56,387 nt of DNA. Source: Nioella ostreopsis. Lineage in GTDB: Bacteria; Pseudomonadota; Alphaproteobacteria; Rhodobacterales; Rhodobacteraceae. A model generated the notes under the pieces. The model made no database searches. It saw only the letters and a list, made by a program, of their open reading frames with translations, and had not been told where the DNA came from. The translations under genes were made by a program, and so were the position numbers. Below are positions 35,867-44,617 of this stretch, in pieces; the stretch's first letter is position 1, and each line of letters starts with the position of its first letter. The DNA is taken from contig NZ_RCIQ01000003.1 of NCBI RefSeq assembly GCF_004000255.1, positions 1 through 56,387 on the forward strand, read 5' to 3'.

Positions 35867-37074
35867 CCGATTCCAGCTTCCGCCGCCTGTCTCAGGGCGA
35901 GTTCATTGCCCTGATGGGCATGATGTTCGCGACCATTGCCTTTTCCATCGACTCGATGCTGCCCGCCCTGCCCGAGATCGCGGAAGAGCTGACGCCGGAC
36001 GCCACTAACCTCGCACAGCTTGTTCTGACCTCCTTCGTTTTCGGGATGGGGGCGGGAACGCTGGTCACCGGGCCGCTCTCGGACGCGTTTGGCCGCAAGG
36101 CGATCATCTATTGGGGCGCGGGGCTCTATGTGATTGGCGCTGTCATGGCCTATTTCGCCCCGACGCTGGAGCTGGTGCTGGCCGCCCGCGCGATCCAGGG
36201 GCTTGGGGCGGCTGGCCCGCGCATCGCCTCGATGGCGCTTGTCCGCGACCTCTACTCGGGCCGCCAGATGGCGCGGATCATGTCCTTCGCCATGCTCGTC
36301 TTCATGATCTTCCCTGCCGTGGCCCCGATGATCGGCGCGGGCATCATCGCGCTGGCGGGTTGGCGGTCGATCTTCCTGGCCTTTGTGCTGTTCTCGGCGG
36401 TTTCCACCGCCTGGATCGGCATTCGTCAGCCGGAAACCCTGCCGGTCGAGAAGCGTCGGCCTCTTCAGGCCGCCATGCTATGGGCCGGGATGAAAGAGGT
36501 TCTGAGCCACCATCAGGTGATGCTCTCGACCCTGATCCAGATCATGATCTTCGGCATCCTTTTCGCCACGATCAGTTCCGTGCAGCAGGTCTTTGACATC
36601 ACCTATGACAGGGGCGGCAATTTCCATTTCTGGTTCGCTGGCATCGCGGTTTTCGCGGCCCTGCCACCGCTGGTGAATGCGTCCCTTGTGGTCAAGCTTG
36701 GCATGCGGCCGCTGATCCGGCGGGCGCTGATGGGGCAGATCGCGGTCTCGGCTGTGGCCGGGCTGGTGTTCCTTGCCATGGGCACAGACGCGCCCTGGAC
36801 CTTCTGGGTCTTCCTCGTCTGGACGGCAGGACAATTCGCCGCCACCGGCTTTACCATCGGCAACCTGAACGCCCTGGCGCTGGAGCCCATGGGCCATATC
36901 GCGGGCATGACATCTTCGGTCATGGGGGCCGTGGCGACCGTGGGGGGCGCGGTGATCGGGGCCGTCATCGGCCAGCTGTTCAACGGCACGCCCACACCCC
37001 TGGTCCTGTCGGTTCTTCTGGTCGCAGGGGCAAGCCTTGTCATCGCGACCAGATTGCCGCGTGAGGGGCGTTAA
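35863..37074 (+). CDS. MFS transporter, Bcr/CflA-type drug efflux
   Basis: A 403-residue protein with twelve predicted membrane segments. The opening FIALMGMMFATIAFSIDSML and PALPEIAEEL, motif A in GPLSDAFGRKAIIYWGAGLY and the MALVRDLYSGRQMARIMS block are those of the Bcr/CflA group, which exports drugs and small metabolites such as cysteine. It is the last gene of the coupled operon. Its TAA and the TAA of the convergent mfd gene overlap on the palindrome TTAA (37071-37074). Confidence 0.92.
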   Translation: MTDSSFRRLSQGEFIALMGMMFATIAFSIDSMLPALPEIAEELTPDATNLAQLVLTSFVFGMGAGTLVTGPLSDAFGRKAIIYWGAGLYVIGAVMAYFAPTLELVLAARAIQGLGAAGPRIASMALVRDLYSGRQMARIMSFAMLVFMIFPAVAPMIGAGIIALAGWRSIFLAFVLFSAVSTAWIGIRQPETLPVEKRRPLQAAMLWAGMKEVLSHHQVMLSTLIQIMIFGILFATISSVQQVFDITYDRGGNFHFWFAGIAVFAALPPLVNASLVVKLGMRPLIRRALMGQIAVSAVAGLVFLAMGTDAPWTFWVFLVWTAGQFAATGFTIGNLNALALEPMGHIAGMTSSVMGAVATVGGAVIGAVIGQLFNGTPTPLVLSVLLVAGASLVIATRLPREGR

Positions 37075-40000
37075 CCCTTCTTCGCCGCAATGACCTTCTC
37101 GGCCAGATCGCGGGCAATGGCGAAGGCCCCCTTGATCTTGTCGCTGTCCTTCGTCCAGTCGCGCCGCACCACGATCTTGGTATCGCGCACCTTGGCCAGC
37201 CCGTTCTGCGCCTGAACGAATTCCACCAGCCCGGCGGGGTTGGCGAATTTGTCATTGTGGAACTGGATCGTCGCGCCCTTCGGCCCGCCATCGAGCTTGG
37301 CAATCCCCGCCCGCTTGCACATCGCCTTGATGCGCACCACCAGCAGCAGCGTGTTGACCTCCTTGGGCAGCTTGCCGAACCGGTCGATCAGCTCCGCCGC
37401 AAAGCCCTCCAGCTCCACCTTCGTGTGCAGTTGGCTCAGCCGCCGGTAAAGCCCGAGCCGCACGTCCAGATCGGGCACATAGTCAGCCGGGATCAGAACG
37501 GGCACGCCCAGATTGATCTGCGGTGCCCAGGTGCCATCGTCATCGGTCAGCGCCTTCATATTGCCCGACCGGATCTTGGCAATCGCCTCTTCCAGCATGG
37601 ACTGGTAGAGCTCAAACCCCACCTCCTTCACATGGCCCGACTGCTCCTCGCCCACGATGTTGCCCGCGCCGCGAATGTCGAGGTCCTGGCTGGCGATGGT
37701 GAAGCCCGCGCCAAGACTGTCGAGGCTGCCCAGAACCCGCAGCCGTTTCTCCGCCGCGGGGGTCAGCTTGGCACGCGGTTTCGTGGTCAGATAGGCATAG
37801 GCGCGGGTCTTGGCGCGGCCCACCCGGCCCCGGATCTGGTAGAGCTGCGCGAGTCCATACATATCGGCCCGGTGAATCACCATCGTGTTGGCGGTCGGGA
37901 TGTCGATGCCGCTTTCGATGATGGTGGTGGCAAGCAACACGTCATATTTACCATCGTAAAACGCCACCATTCGGTCATCGAGCTCGCCCGCCGCCATCTG
38001 GCCATGGGCCACGACGAAGGTCACCTCTGGCACCTGTGTGCGCAGGAACTCCTCGATCTCGGGCAAGTCCTCGATGCGCGGCACCACGTAGAAGCTCTGC
38101 CCGCCCCGGTAATGTTCGCGCAAGAGCGCCTCGCGGATGGTGACCGCGTCGAATTCGGAAACGTAAGTGCGGATCGCCAGCCGGTCGACCGGGGGTGTGC
38201 CGATGAGGCTGAGGTCGCGCACGCCAGAAAGCGACATCTGCAATGTGCGCGGGATGGGTGTGGCGGACAGTGTCAGGACGTGCACTTCCGAGCGCATCTC
38301 CTTCAGCCGTTCCTTGTGGCCGACGCCAAAGCGCTGTTCCTCGTCGATGATCAGAAGGCCGAGGTTCTGGAACCGGATATTCTTGGCCAAGAGCGCATGG
38401 GTGCCGATGCAGATATCGACGCTGCCATCCGCCAGTCCCTTGCGGGTGTCCGTCGCCTGCTTTGCGGGAACAAAGCGCGACAACTGCCTGACATTGATGG
38501 GAAATCCACGGAATCGGTCGGCAAAGGTCTTGGCGTGCTGGCGGGCCAGCAGGGTAGTCGGCGCGATCAGGGCCACCTGCATACCGCTGGCCGCCGCGAC
38601 GAAGGCCGCGCGCATGGCAACCTCGGTCTTGCCGAAGCCCACATCGCCCACGACCAAACGGTCCATGGGCCGGCCGCGTTCCAGATCCTCGATCACATCA
38701 CCGATGGCCGACAGCTGATCATCGGTTTCCTCATAGGGGAAGCGCGCGCAAAAGGCCTCCCACATGTCGCCCGGCGGTTCCATCACCGGGGCGTGGCGCA
38801 ATTCACGTTCTGCGGCGATGCGGATCAGCTTGTCGGCGATCTGGCGGATGCGTTCCTTGAGCTTGGCCTTCTTGGCCTGCCACGCCCCGCCGCCGAGCTT
38901 GTCGAGCAGCCCTTCCTCATGGCCATAGCGGCTGAGAAGTTCAATGTTTTCAACAGGAAGGAACAGCCTGTCACCACCTGCATATTCCAGCGCGATGCAT
39001 TCATGGGGGGCACCCATGGCGGTGACGGTCTCCAGCCCTTTGTAGCGCCCGACGCCATGATCGACATGCACGACCAGATCGCCGGGGCTGAGGCTCTGCG
39101 CCTCGGTCAGGTAGTTTTCCGCCCGCTTGGTCTTGCGCTTGGGTCGGATCAACCGGTCTCCCAACACGTCCTGTTCGGAAATCACCGTCAGCCCGTCGCC
39201 GGTGAAGCCCTGTTCCAGCGGCCAGACCGCAAGGTTGACGGCCCCCTTCTTCAACCCGGCCAACCCGTTGGAGATCTCGGTCAGGTCGGTGATGTCCTGA
39301 TCTTCCAGCAACCCGCGCAGCCGTTCCCGCGCGCCCTCGGACCAGGAGGCCATGACAATCGCATTCCGCTTGGATTCCGCGCGAATGTGATCGGCCAAAG
39401 CACCGAATAGACTGATATTTTCTTGCTGTCGTTCCGGCGCGAAACTGCGCCCGATGCGCCCGCCCGCATCAACCACCCCGGGCCCCGAGGCTTGTGGCAG
39501 CGGCGAAAACTGAATCACGCGATGACCTGCGACGGCCTTCTCCCAGGCCGCGTCATCGAGATACAGCAGCTCCGGTGGGCAGGGTTTGTAGACCGTGTCC
39601 AAACGGCCCTTCTGGGTCATGGCAGTCTTGCGGGTATCGTATTGATCTTCAATCGTTTCCCAACGGGCCAACCGTTGCGGCGTTGTCTGATCGTCCAGCG
39701 AGATCGTGGCATCCGGCAGGTAGTCGAACAAGGTCTCCAACCGCTCGTGGAAGAAGGGCAGCCAATGTTCCACGCCCTGATGCTTGCGGCCCGCGCTGAT
39801 GGCTTCATACAAAGGGTCTTCGCCGCCACCCGCGCCAAACTCCACCCGGTAATTCTGTCGGAACCGGGCAATCGCGGCCTCATCGAGGATGACCTCGGAC
39901 ACCGGCGCAAACTCGATCCGCGTCAGTTTTTCCGTGGTGCGTTGCGTGGCCGGATCGAACCGCCGCGCGCCATCCAGCACGTCGCCAAAGAGATCAAGCC

Positions 40001-40520
40001 GCACGGGCATATCTTCTCCCGGTGGCCAGACGTCGATGATCCCGCCCCGGATCGCGTAATCTCCGGGTTCCATCACCGTTGGAGATTGCGAAAACCCCAT
40101 ACGAACCAGAAAGTTACGAAGGTCATCTTCATTCAGGCGATAGTCAACTTCCGCCACGAAGGCAGAGCTTTTCAGCAAGGCGCGCGGCGGCACGTATTGG
40201 GTCGCGGAACTGAGCGTTGTCAGGACGATGAAGCGGCCGTCCAGCCCCGCTGCCAATGTTGCCAAAGTCGCCATCCGTGTGGCCGAGATGTCGGCATTGG
40301 GTGACACCCGGTCGAAAGGCAGGCAATCCCAGCCCGGAAAGCGCAGGACCGGCACGGAGGGATCGAAGAAGTCCAGCGCCGTGGCCATTGCCGCCAGGCG
40401 CTTGTCATCGCGCGCCACATGCAGGACAGGACCCTCCCCGGCGGACAATTCCCGTAGCAGCCGGGTTGCATCGAACCCCTCGGGAACGCCGCCCATGAGG
40501 ACATGGTTTTTCTTATCCAT
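37071..40520 (-). CDS. mfd: Transcription-repair coupling factor
   Basis: A 1149-residue DNA translocase that removes stalled RNA polymerase and recruits UvrA. The UvrB-like N-terminus (FPGWDCLPFDRVSPN), the RNA polymerase-binding domain (LSPGDLVVHVDHGVGRYKGL), helicase motif I GDVGFGKTEVAMRAAF, motif II IDEEQRFGVGHKE, TATPIPRTLQMSLSGVRDLS, QIRGRVGRAKTRAYAYL and the C-terminal D7 domain are all present. The start at 40520 (MDKKNHVLMGG) is preferred over an 86-residue upstream frame that reads through the neighbour. uvrA lies 10 kb away in the same window. Confidence 0.96.
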   Translation of the reverse strand: MDKKNHVLMGGVPEGFDATRLLRELSAGEGPVLHVARDDKRLAAMATALDFFDPSVPVLRFPGWDCLPFDRVSPNADISATRMATLATLAAGLDGRFIVLTTLSSATQYVPPRALLKSSAFVAEVDYRLNEDDLRNFLVRMGFSQSPTVMEPGDYAIRGGIIDVWPPGEDMPVRLDLFGDVLDGARRFDPATQRTTEKLTRIEFAPVSEVILDEAAIARFRQNYRVEFGAGGGEDPLYEAISAGRKHQGVEHWLPFFHERLETLFDYLPDATISLDDQTTPQRLARWETIEDQYDTRKTAMTQKGRLDTVYKPCPPELLYLDDAAWEKAVAGHRVIQFSPLPQASGPGVVDAGGRIGRSFAPERQQENISLFGALADHIRAESKRNAIVMASWSEGARERLRGLLEDQDITDLTEISNGLAGLKKGAVNLAVWPLEQGFTGDGLTVISEQDVLGDRLIRPKRKTKRAENYLTEAQSLSPGDLVVHVDHGVGRYKGLETVTAMGAPHECIALEYAGGDRLFLPVENIELLSRYGHEEGLLDKLGGGAWQAKKAKLKERIRQIADKLIRIAAERELRHAPVMEPPGDMWEAFCARFPYEETDDQLSAIGDVIEDLERGRPMDRLVVGDVGFGKTEVAMRAAFVAAASGMQVALIAPTTLLARQHAKTFADRFRGFPINVRQLSRFVPAKQATDTRKGLADGSVDICIGTHALLAKNIRFQNLGLLIIDEEQRFGVGHKERLKEMRSEVHVLTLSATPIPRTLQMSLSGVRDLSLIGTPPVDRLAIRTYVSEFDAVTIREALLREHYRGGQSFYVVPRIEDLPEIEEFLRTQVPEVTFVVAHGQMAAGELDDRMVAFYDGKYDVLLATTIIESGIDIPTANTMVIHRADMYGLAQLYQIRGRVGRAKTRAYAYLTTKPRAKLTPAAEKRLRVLGSLDSLGAGFTIASQDLDIRGAGNIVGEEQSGHVKEVGFELYQSMLEEAIAKIRSGNMKALTDDDGTWAPQINLGVPVLIPADYVPDLDVRLGLYRRLSQLHTKVELEGFAAELIDRFGKLPKEVNTLLLVVRIKAMCKRAGIAKLDGGPKGATIQFHNDKFANPAGLVEFVQAQNGLAKVRDTKIVVRRDWTKDSDKIKGAFAIARDLAEKVIAAKKG

Positions 40521-40540
40521 GAGGGGTTTATCCCGCGAAG

Positions 40541-41080
40541 TTAAAGTCCAAGTGCGCCGTAGTGCAGATTGGTCCACATGCCCCAGAAGGCCGTGATGAA
40601 GATCGACACCATGCCGATCATCTGCACCATCATCCGGTGCGTGCGCAAGCGTCGGCCCAGATCCTCGAACCCGGTGTCGCGCAGCTTGTGGGCCGTGCGC
40701 ACGTTCAGGGCGGCAACGCCCGTCATCGGCGCCAGCAGCAGGAAGACAGCCTGGCAGAACTCCACCCCATAGCCCCACCCCAGAACCGCAAGCCCGGTGA
40801 TCAGGAAGGCAAGAAATCCGATGGCGAACACGCCCGACAGCTCCACCATCGCGAGGATGCGGTTCACATTGACCTCAGCCAGAACCCGCATGTCGTGGAT
40901 CGAGCGTTCATGGCCCCGGCGCGCGCGGGTCACCATGTCGAAGGGCACGCCGACGATCCAGTGGCTGGCCGTGGACCACAGGGCCGCCAGAGCGATCCAA
41001 TACCACAGGTTCGAGAACGACCTGAGGTCGATCACTTCCGTTGCAAGTTCGAGAAAGTCCAAGGCCGCTCTGCCAATCAC
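40541..41080 (-). CDS. DUF599-family membrane protein
   Basis: A membrane protein with about four hydrophobic segments (for example WYWIALAALWSTASHWIVGV and FAIGFLAFLITGLAVLGWG) and a conserved DMRVLAEVNVNRILAMVE region. It fits the DUF599 group. In Rhodobacteraceae such genes are sometimes labelled as a Suf complex component, for which the sequence gives no support. The start is uncertain: GTG at 41080 gives 179 residues; an ATG at 41170 gives 209 with a poor extension. It lies directly upstream of mfd on the same strand and is divergent from hemB. Confidence 0.7.
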   Translation of the reverse strand: MIGRAALDFLELATEVIDLRSFSNLWYWIALAALWSTASHWIVGVPFDMVTRARRGHERSIHDMRVLAEVNVNRILAMVELSGVFAIGFLAFLITGLAVLGWGYGVEFCQAVFLLLAPMTGVAALNVRTAHKLRDTGFEDLGRRLRTHRMMVQMIGMVSIFITAFWGMWTNLHYGALGL

Positions 41081-41190
41081 ATCACAATTTCGGGGCACAT
41101 TAGTCGCGCGTCGCGCGGGTTTCCAGCCCTTGAGAAAACTGCGCGAACATGCCACCCCATTTTGCAACACATGATGGCGAGGATGACCCC

Positions 41191-42189
41191 ATGCGCAACA
41201 ATCAGGCCCCTTTTCCCAAGACCCGGTTCCGCCGCACCCGTGCCAGCGCCTCTGTCCGCGCGCTTGTGCGGGAAAACAGCCTGTCGGTCGATGACCTGAT
41301 CTGGCCGGTTTTCGTGCGCGAGGGCGAGAGCATCGAGGAACCGGTGTCGTCGATGCCCGGCGTGCATCGCTTTTCCATCAACTGCCTCGTCAAAGCGGCG
41401 CAGGAGGCCTACGACCTGGGCATTCCCGCGATCTGCATCTTTCCCTACACGGATCCGTCGCTGAAGACCGAGCTGTGCGAGATTGCCTGGGACCCGGACA
41501 ATATCTCGAACCGGGCGATCCGCGCGATCAAGGACGCGGTGCCGGATCTGGCGATCATGACCGATATCGCGCTCGATCCCTACAACGCCAATGGCCATGA
41601 CGGGATCGTGCGGGATGGGATCATCGTCAATGACGAAACCGTTGAGGCGCTTGTGAAAATGGCGCTCGCGCAGGCGCGCGCCGGGGCCGATATTCTGGGA
41701 CCGTCCGACATGATGGACGGGCGCATCGGGGCGATGCGCGATGCGCTGGAATCCGAGGGATTCGGCAATGTCTCGATCATGTCCTATGCCGCCAAATTTG
41801 CCAGCGCCTTCTATGGTCCGTTCCGCGACGCCGTGGGGGCCTCTGGCGCATTGAAGGGCGACAAGAACACCTATCAGATCGACCCTGCGAACCGGAACGA
41901 AGCCCTTCGCTGCGTCGAACGCGACCTGTCCGAAGGCGCGGATATGGTCATGGTCAAACCGGGCCTGCCCTATCTGGATCTCTGCCGCGATGTGAAGGAC
42001 GCCTTCGGCGCGCCCACCTTCGCCTATCAGGTGTCCGGCGAATACGCGATGGTCGAGGCCGCGGCGGCGAATGGCTGGATCGACGGTGACCGGGTCATGA
42101 TGGAAAGCCTGATGAGCTTCCGCCGCGCCGGGTGCGACGGGGTGCTGACCTATTTCGCACCGCGGGTGGCGCGCATCTTGAACGGCTGA
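41191..42189 (+). CDS. hemB: Delta-aminolevulinic acid dehydratase (porphobilinogen synthase), Mg-type
   Basis: A 332-residue enzyme joining two 5-aminolevulinate molecules in heme and bacteriochlorophyll synthesis. The Schiff-base lysines are in IMSYAAKFASAFYGPFRD and VMVKPGLPYLD. In the metal loop, DIALDPYNANGHDGI has Asp/Ala in place of the Zn-binding Cys residues, so this is the Mg-dependent type usual in this group. The start at 41191 follows GGCGAGGA by a good distance; the longer frame from 41149 is rejected. A strong terminator follows. Confidence 0.97.
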   Translation: MRNNQAPFPKTRFRRTRASASVRALVRENSLSVDDLIWPVFVREGESIEEPVSSMPGVHRFSINCLVKAAQEAYDLGIPAICIFPYTDPSLKTELCEIAWDPDNISNRAIRAIKDAVPDLAIMTDIALDPYNANGHDGIVRDGIIVNDETVEALVKMALAQARAGADILGPSDMMDGRIGAMRDALESEGFGNVSIMSYAAKFASAFYGPFRDAVGASGALKGDKNTYQIDPANRNEALRCVERDLSEGADMVMVKPGLPYLDLCRDVKDAFGAPTFAYQVSGEYAMVEAAAANGWIDGDRVMMESLMSFRRAGCDGVLTYFAPRVARILNG

Positions 42190-42195
42190 CACAAA

Positions 42196-42229
42196 AAACC
42201 GCCCTGCCGGATCATCGGCAGGGCGGTTT
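42196..42229. terminator. Bidirectional terminator after hemB
   Basis: A perfect 14-bp stem (AAACCGCCCTGCCG with CGGCAGGGCGGTTT) closes a 6-base loop, with A-run before and T-run after. It serves hemB and the convergent small gene at 42273. Confidence 0.88.
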
Positions 42230-42272
42230 CTTCCGAGGCGCGCGTGGTCGAGGGAACGCCCACGCCGCCGGA

Positions 42273-42431
42273 TCAGACCGGCATGTCGTTGAACAGGTCG
42301 TCGTCTTCCTCGTCCACGGCCTGATCGGGTTTCCAGCGCGGTGCGGGACGGGGCGTGTCGGTCTGGACAGCGGCGGGATCGACCTTGTCCTGGCCCTTCG
42401 TCTGCTCTGCCTTGGGGCTGTCTTTGGTCAT
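42273..42431 (-). CDS. Small acidic protein, 52 residues, function unknown
   Basis: A short frame with a strong ribosome site: GGAGG lies about 8 bases before the ATG on the minus strand. The product starts MTKDSPKAEQTKGQDKVDPA and ends EEDDDLFNDMPV, with a central APRWKPDQAVDEE. It is hydrophilic, strongly acidic near the end, probably unstructured, with no signal peptide. It lies between the hemB terminator and a DksA-type gene on the same strand (117 bases apart). I do not recognise a family. The ribosome site, clean stop next to a shared terminator and composition argue that it is real. Confidence 0.7.
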   Translation of the reverse strand: MTKDSPKAEQTKGQDKVDPAAVQTDTPRPAPRWKPDQAVDEEDDDLFNDMPV

Positions 42432-42548
42432 TCTGCGGTCCTCCATGAAAAATCACATTCCGGGTGGGTGATTTGCGGGCCGGACCCGAAGGCCCGACCC
42501 CGCCGGACCGGCCAGTTGTCCCCACCCTTGGCCGATCCCTGCGTCATG

Positions 42549-42866
42549 TCAGGTGGCGCATTTGCGGCAGAAGGGCGTGCAAGGCAGCACCTCCAGCCGA
42601 TCCTCCGAGATCGCATCACCACATTTGACGCAGTATCCGTATTCGCCCGCATCCATCCGTTCGAGCGCAGCCTTGATCATGCGAATCTCCTGCTGGCCGG
42701 ACACACCCATGCCTTCCAGCACCTCGTCGCCTTCACGTTCAACCGCCGCCTCTTCCCAATCACGGGTGTTGTGGCTTTCCAGCTCGTCCTCGATTTCATG
42801 GAGCTTCACGTCCAGGGCATCGAGGCGCTTCATCATGCTTTCGCGGCGTTTTGCGAGGTCGATCAT
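42549..42866 (-). CDS. TraR/DksA-family zinc-finger transcription regulator
   Basis: A 105-residue protein with a coiled-coil start (RRESMMKRLDALDVKLHEIE), an acidic middle, and a C-terminal C4 zinc finger (CVKC, then CTPFCRKC). It is shorter than E. coli DksA (151) and lacks the canonical DxxDxA tip in an obvious form, so it belongs to the short DksA-like group that binds in the RNA polymerase secondary channel. AGGAGGA precedes the ATG. The small acidic protein gene follows it on the same strand. Confidence 0.9.
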   Translation of the reverse strand: MIDLAKRRESMMKRLDALDVKLHEIEDELESHNTRDWEEAAVEREGDEVLEGMGVSGQQEIRMIKAALERMDAGEYGYCVKCGDAISEDRLEVLPCTPFCRKCAT

Positions 42867-43059
42867 CTCCCAGTCCTCCTCGGAGCTGTTCTGTCATTTC
42901 GCCATGTTCCGGCGTCTGGACAGGAGCTTATCGCGCGGTGGCCCCCCTCACTTTGACCGAGATCAACGGACCGGCGAATTCGCGGCGCTTTCGGCTTTTC
43001 ATTCATCCCGCCGCACGGCAGGTTGGGCTGCATCATGGACCAGATGGAAGAGACCGAAG

Positions 43060-43491
43060 ATGGACCTGCGCCCGCTTTCTGATGATCACTCTGTTGCCGG
43101 TCAGCTCGATCCGGCGGACATGGCCGCACTTGCGGCGCAAGGCGTGACCACGGTGATCTGCAATCGCCCCGACATGGAAGTGCCCCCAAGCCATCAGGCC
43201 GCCACCATGCAGGAGGCCGCAGAGGCCGCGGGGCTCGACTTCATCTTCAACCCGGTAAACGGGGCGGCGATGACGATGGACAATGTCGAAGAACAGGCCG
43301 AGGCCATCGACAGCGCGCAAGGTCCGGTCGTGGCCTATTGCGCCTCGGGCATGCGATCGGCGGTCATGTGGGCCTTTGCACAGGCGGGACGGATGCCAAC
43401 CGATGACATTATCGCCGCGGGCGAGGCCGCGGGCTATCAACTGGCGGGCATGCGCGGCCAGATCGACGCGCTGGCCGCCCGCGCGGGCTGA
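43060..43491 (+). CDS. TIGR01244/DUF442-family phosphatase-like protein
   Basis: A 143-residue protein of the cysteine phosphatase fold: VAGQLDPADMAALAAQGVTT, VICNRPDMEVPPSHQ, and the CX5R loop CASGMRS with Cys94. This is the domain linked to beta-lactamase-like (Blh) hydrolases of the persulfide and sulfide response; here it stands alone. The gene is followed by an acyltransferase gene 94 bases later. The substrate is unknown. The ATG at 43060 fits the family start (MDLRPLSDDHSVAGQ). Confidence 0.85.
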   Translation: MDLRPLSDDHSVAGQLDPADMAALAAQGVTTVICNRPDMEVPPSHQAATMQEAAEAAGLDFIFNPVNGAAMTMDNVEEQAEAIDSAQGPVVAYCASGMRSAVMWAFAQAGRMPTDDIIAAGEAAGYQLAGMRGQIDALAARAG

Positions 43492-43585
43492 GACCCCTGC
43501 CCGCTTGAGATCATCCCGCGCCCTGTCTATGTGTGGTCGCCGGTGGCCCGTGAATGGGTCGTCCTGCTAGGAATTGCTGCCCTCC

Positions 43586-44497
43586 ATGGCTGTAGAAGAC
43601 AAGCAAAGCCGCACCTTGGGTGACTGGATCGTGGACCGCATCGCGCGGGCCGTGATTGCCGTGCTGTTGCTGCTGCCGCACCGGGTGCGTGTTGCCACCA
43701 TGGGCTGGATCGCCCGCAATCTCGTCGGGCCGCTGACCGGCTATACCCGGCGCGCCCGGAAGAACCTTGCCTATATATGGCCCGACATGTCCGAGTCCGA
43801 GCGTCGCCGGATCGCCCGTTCCGTTCTGGACAATGCGGGCCGGGTGATCATCGAGAACTATGCCACCGCAGATCAACTGGCCCGCGCCGCCACCTGGACC
43901 ACGCATGGGCCGGGGCTGGACCCGGCGCAAAAGGCCCTGGCAGAAGGCCGGCCCATCCTGTTCGTGTCCGGGCATTTCGGAAACTACCAGGCCGCCCGCG
44001 CCGCGATGAATGTGCGGGGCTACAATCTTGGCGGGCTCTACAGGCCGCTCAACAACGGCTATTTCAACGATCACTATGTCCGCACGGTCGAGGCGGTCGG
44101 TGGACCCGCCTTTGCCCGCGGGCGCCGGGGGCTGGCCAATTTCATGCGCCATGTGAAAGAGGGCGGACATGGGGCGCTGCTGATCGACCAGTATTTTGCC
44201 GATGGCGTTGTGGTGGATTTCCTTGGAAAACCTGCCCCGACGGCGCAGTCGGTCGGTGATATTGCGTTGAAGTTCAATGCTCTGGTCATCCCGATCTATG
44301 CACGTCGCCTTGAGAACGGCATTGATTTCGACGTGCTGCTGGAAGCACCCGTGCCGCATAGCGATGCCAAAACCATGACGCAGGCCCTGATGGACAGCCT
44401 CGGCGCCCAGGTCCGCGAACGGCCCGGTCAGTGGTTCTGGGTGCATCGCCGCTGGAAACCGGACCGTCAGGCCGCCCGCGCCGCTGCGGGGCTGTGA
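43586..44497 (+). CDS. LpxL/HtrB-family lysophospholipid or lipid A acyltransferase
   Basis: A 303-residue protein with an N-terminal membrane segment (RAVIAVLLLLPHRVRV) and the LABLAT acyltransferase fold: FVSGHFGNYQAARA, GGLYRPLNNGYFN and DQYFADGVVVDFLGKPAPT. The usual HX4D/E catalytic dyad reads HX4Q here (His then FGNY then Gln), so either the carboxylate comes from elsewhere or the group has changed chemistry. It likely adds a secondary acyl chain to lipid A or a related lipid at the inner membrane. The start at 43586 is chosen over a TTG 12 bases upstream; AGGA is 13 bases before it. Confidence 0.88.
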   Translation: MAVEDKQSRTLGDWIVDRIARAVIAVLLLLPHRVRVATMGWIARNLVGPLTGYTRRARKNLAYIWPDMSESERRRIARSVLDNAGRVIIENYATADQLARAATWTTHGPGLDPAQKALAEGRPILFVSGHFGNYQAARAAMNVRGYNLGGLYRPLNNGYFNDHYVRTVEAVGGPAFARGRRGLANFMRHVKEGGHGALLIDQYFADGVVVDFLGKPAPTAQSVGDIALKFNALVIPIYARRLENGIDFDVLLEAPVPHSDAKTMTQALMDSLGAQVRERPGQWFWVHRRWKPDRQAARAAAGL

Positions 44498-44617
44498 TCG
44501 GCGAAAACCTGCGCTTTCCGGCGCTATTGGCGTGACACAAGGCGAAAACATGCGTATTTTGCGCATCAAGGGCGAAAAAGCCCAATATCCTGAGGACAGA
44601 CACAGGCGGTAGAGACT

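Noticed and set aside
37257-39410. 717-codon plus-strand frame opposite mfd
   Set aside because: Antisense shadow of mfd, with composition typical of reversed high-GC coding sequence.
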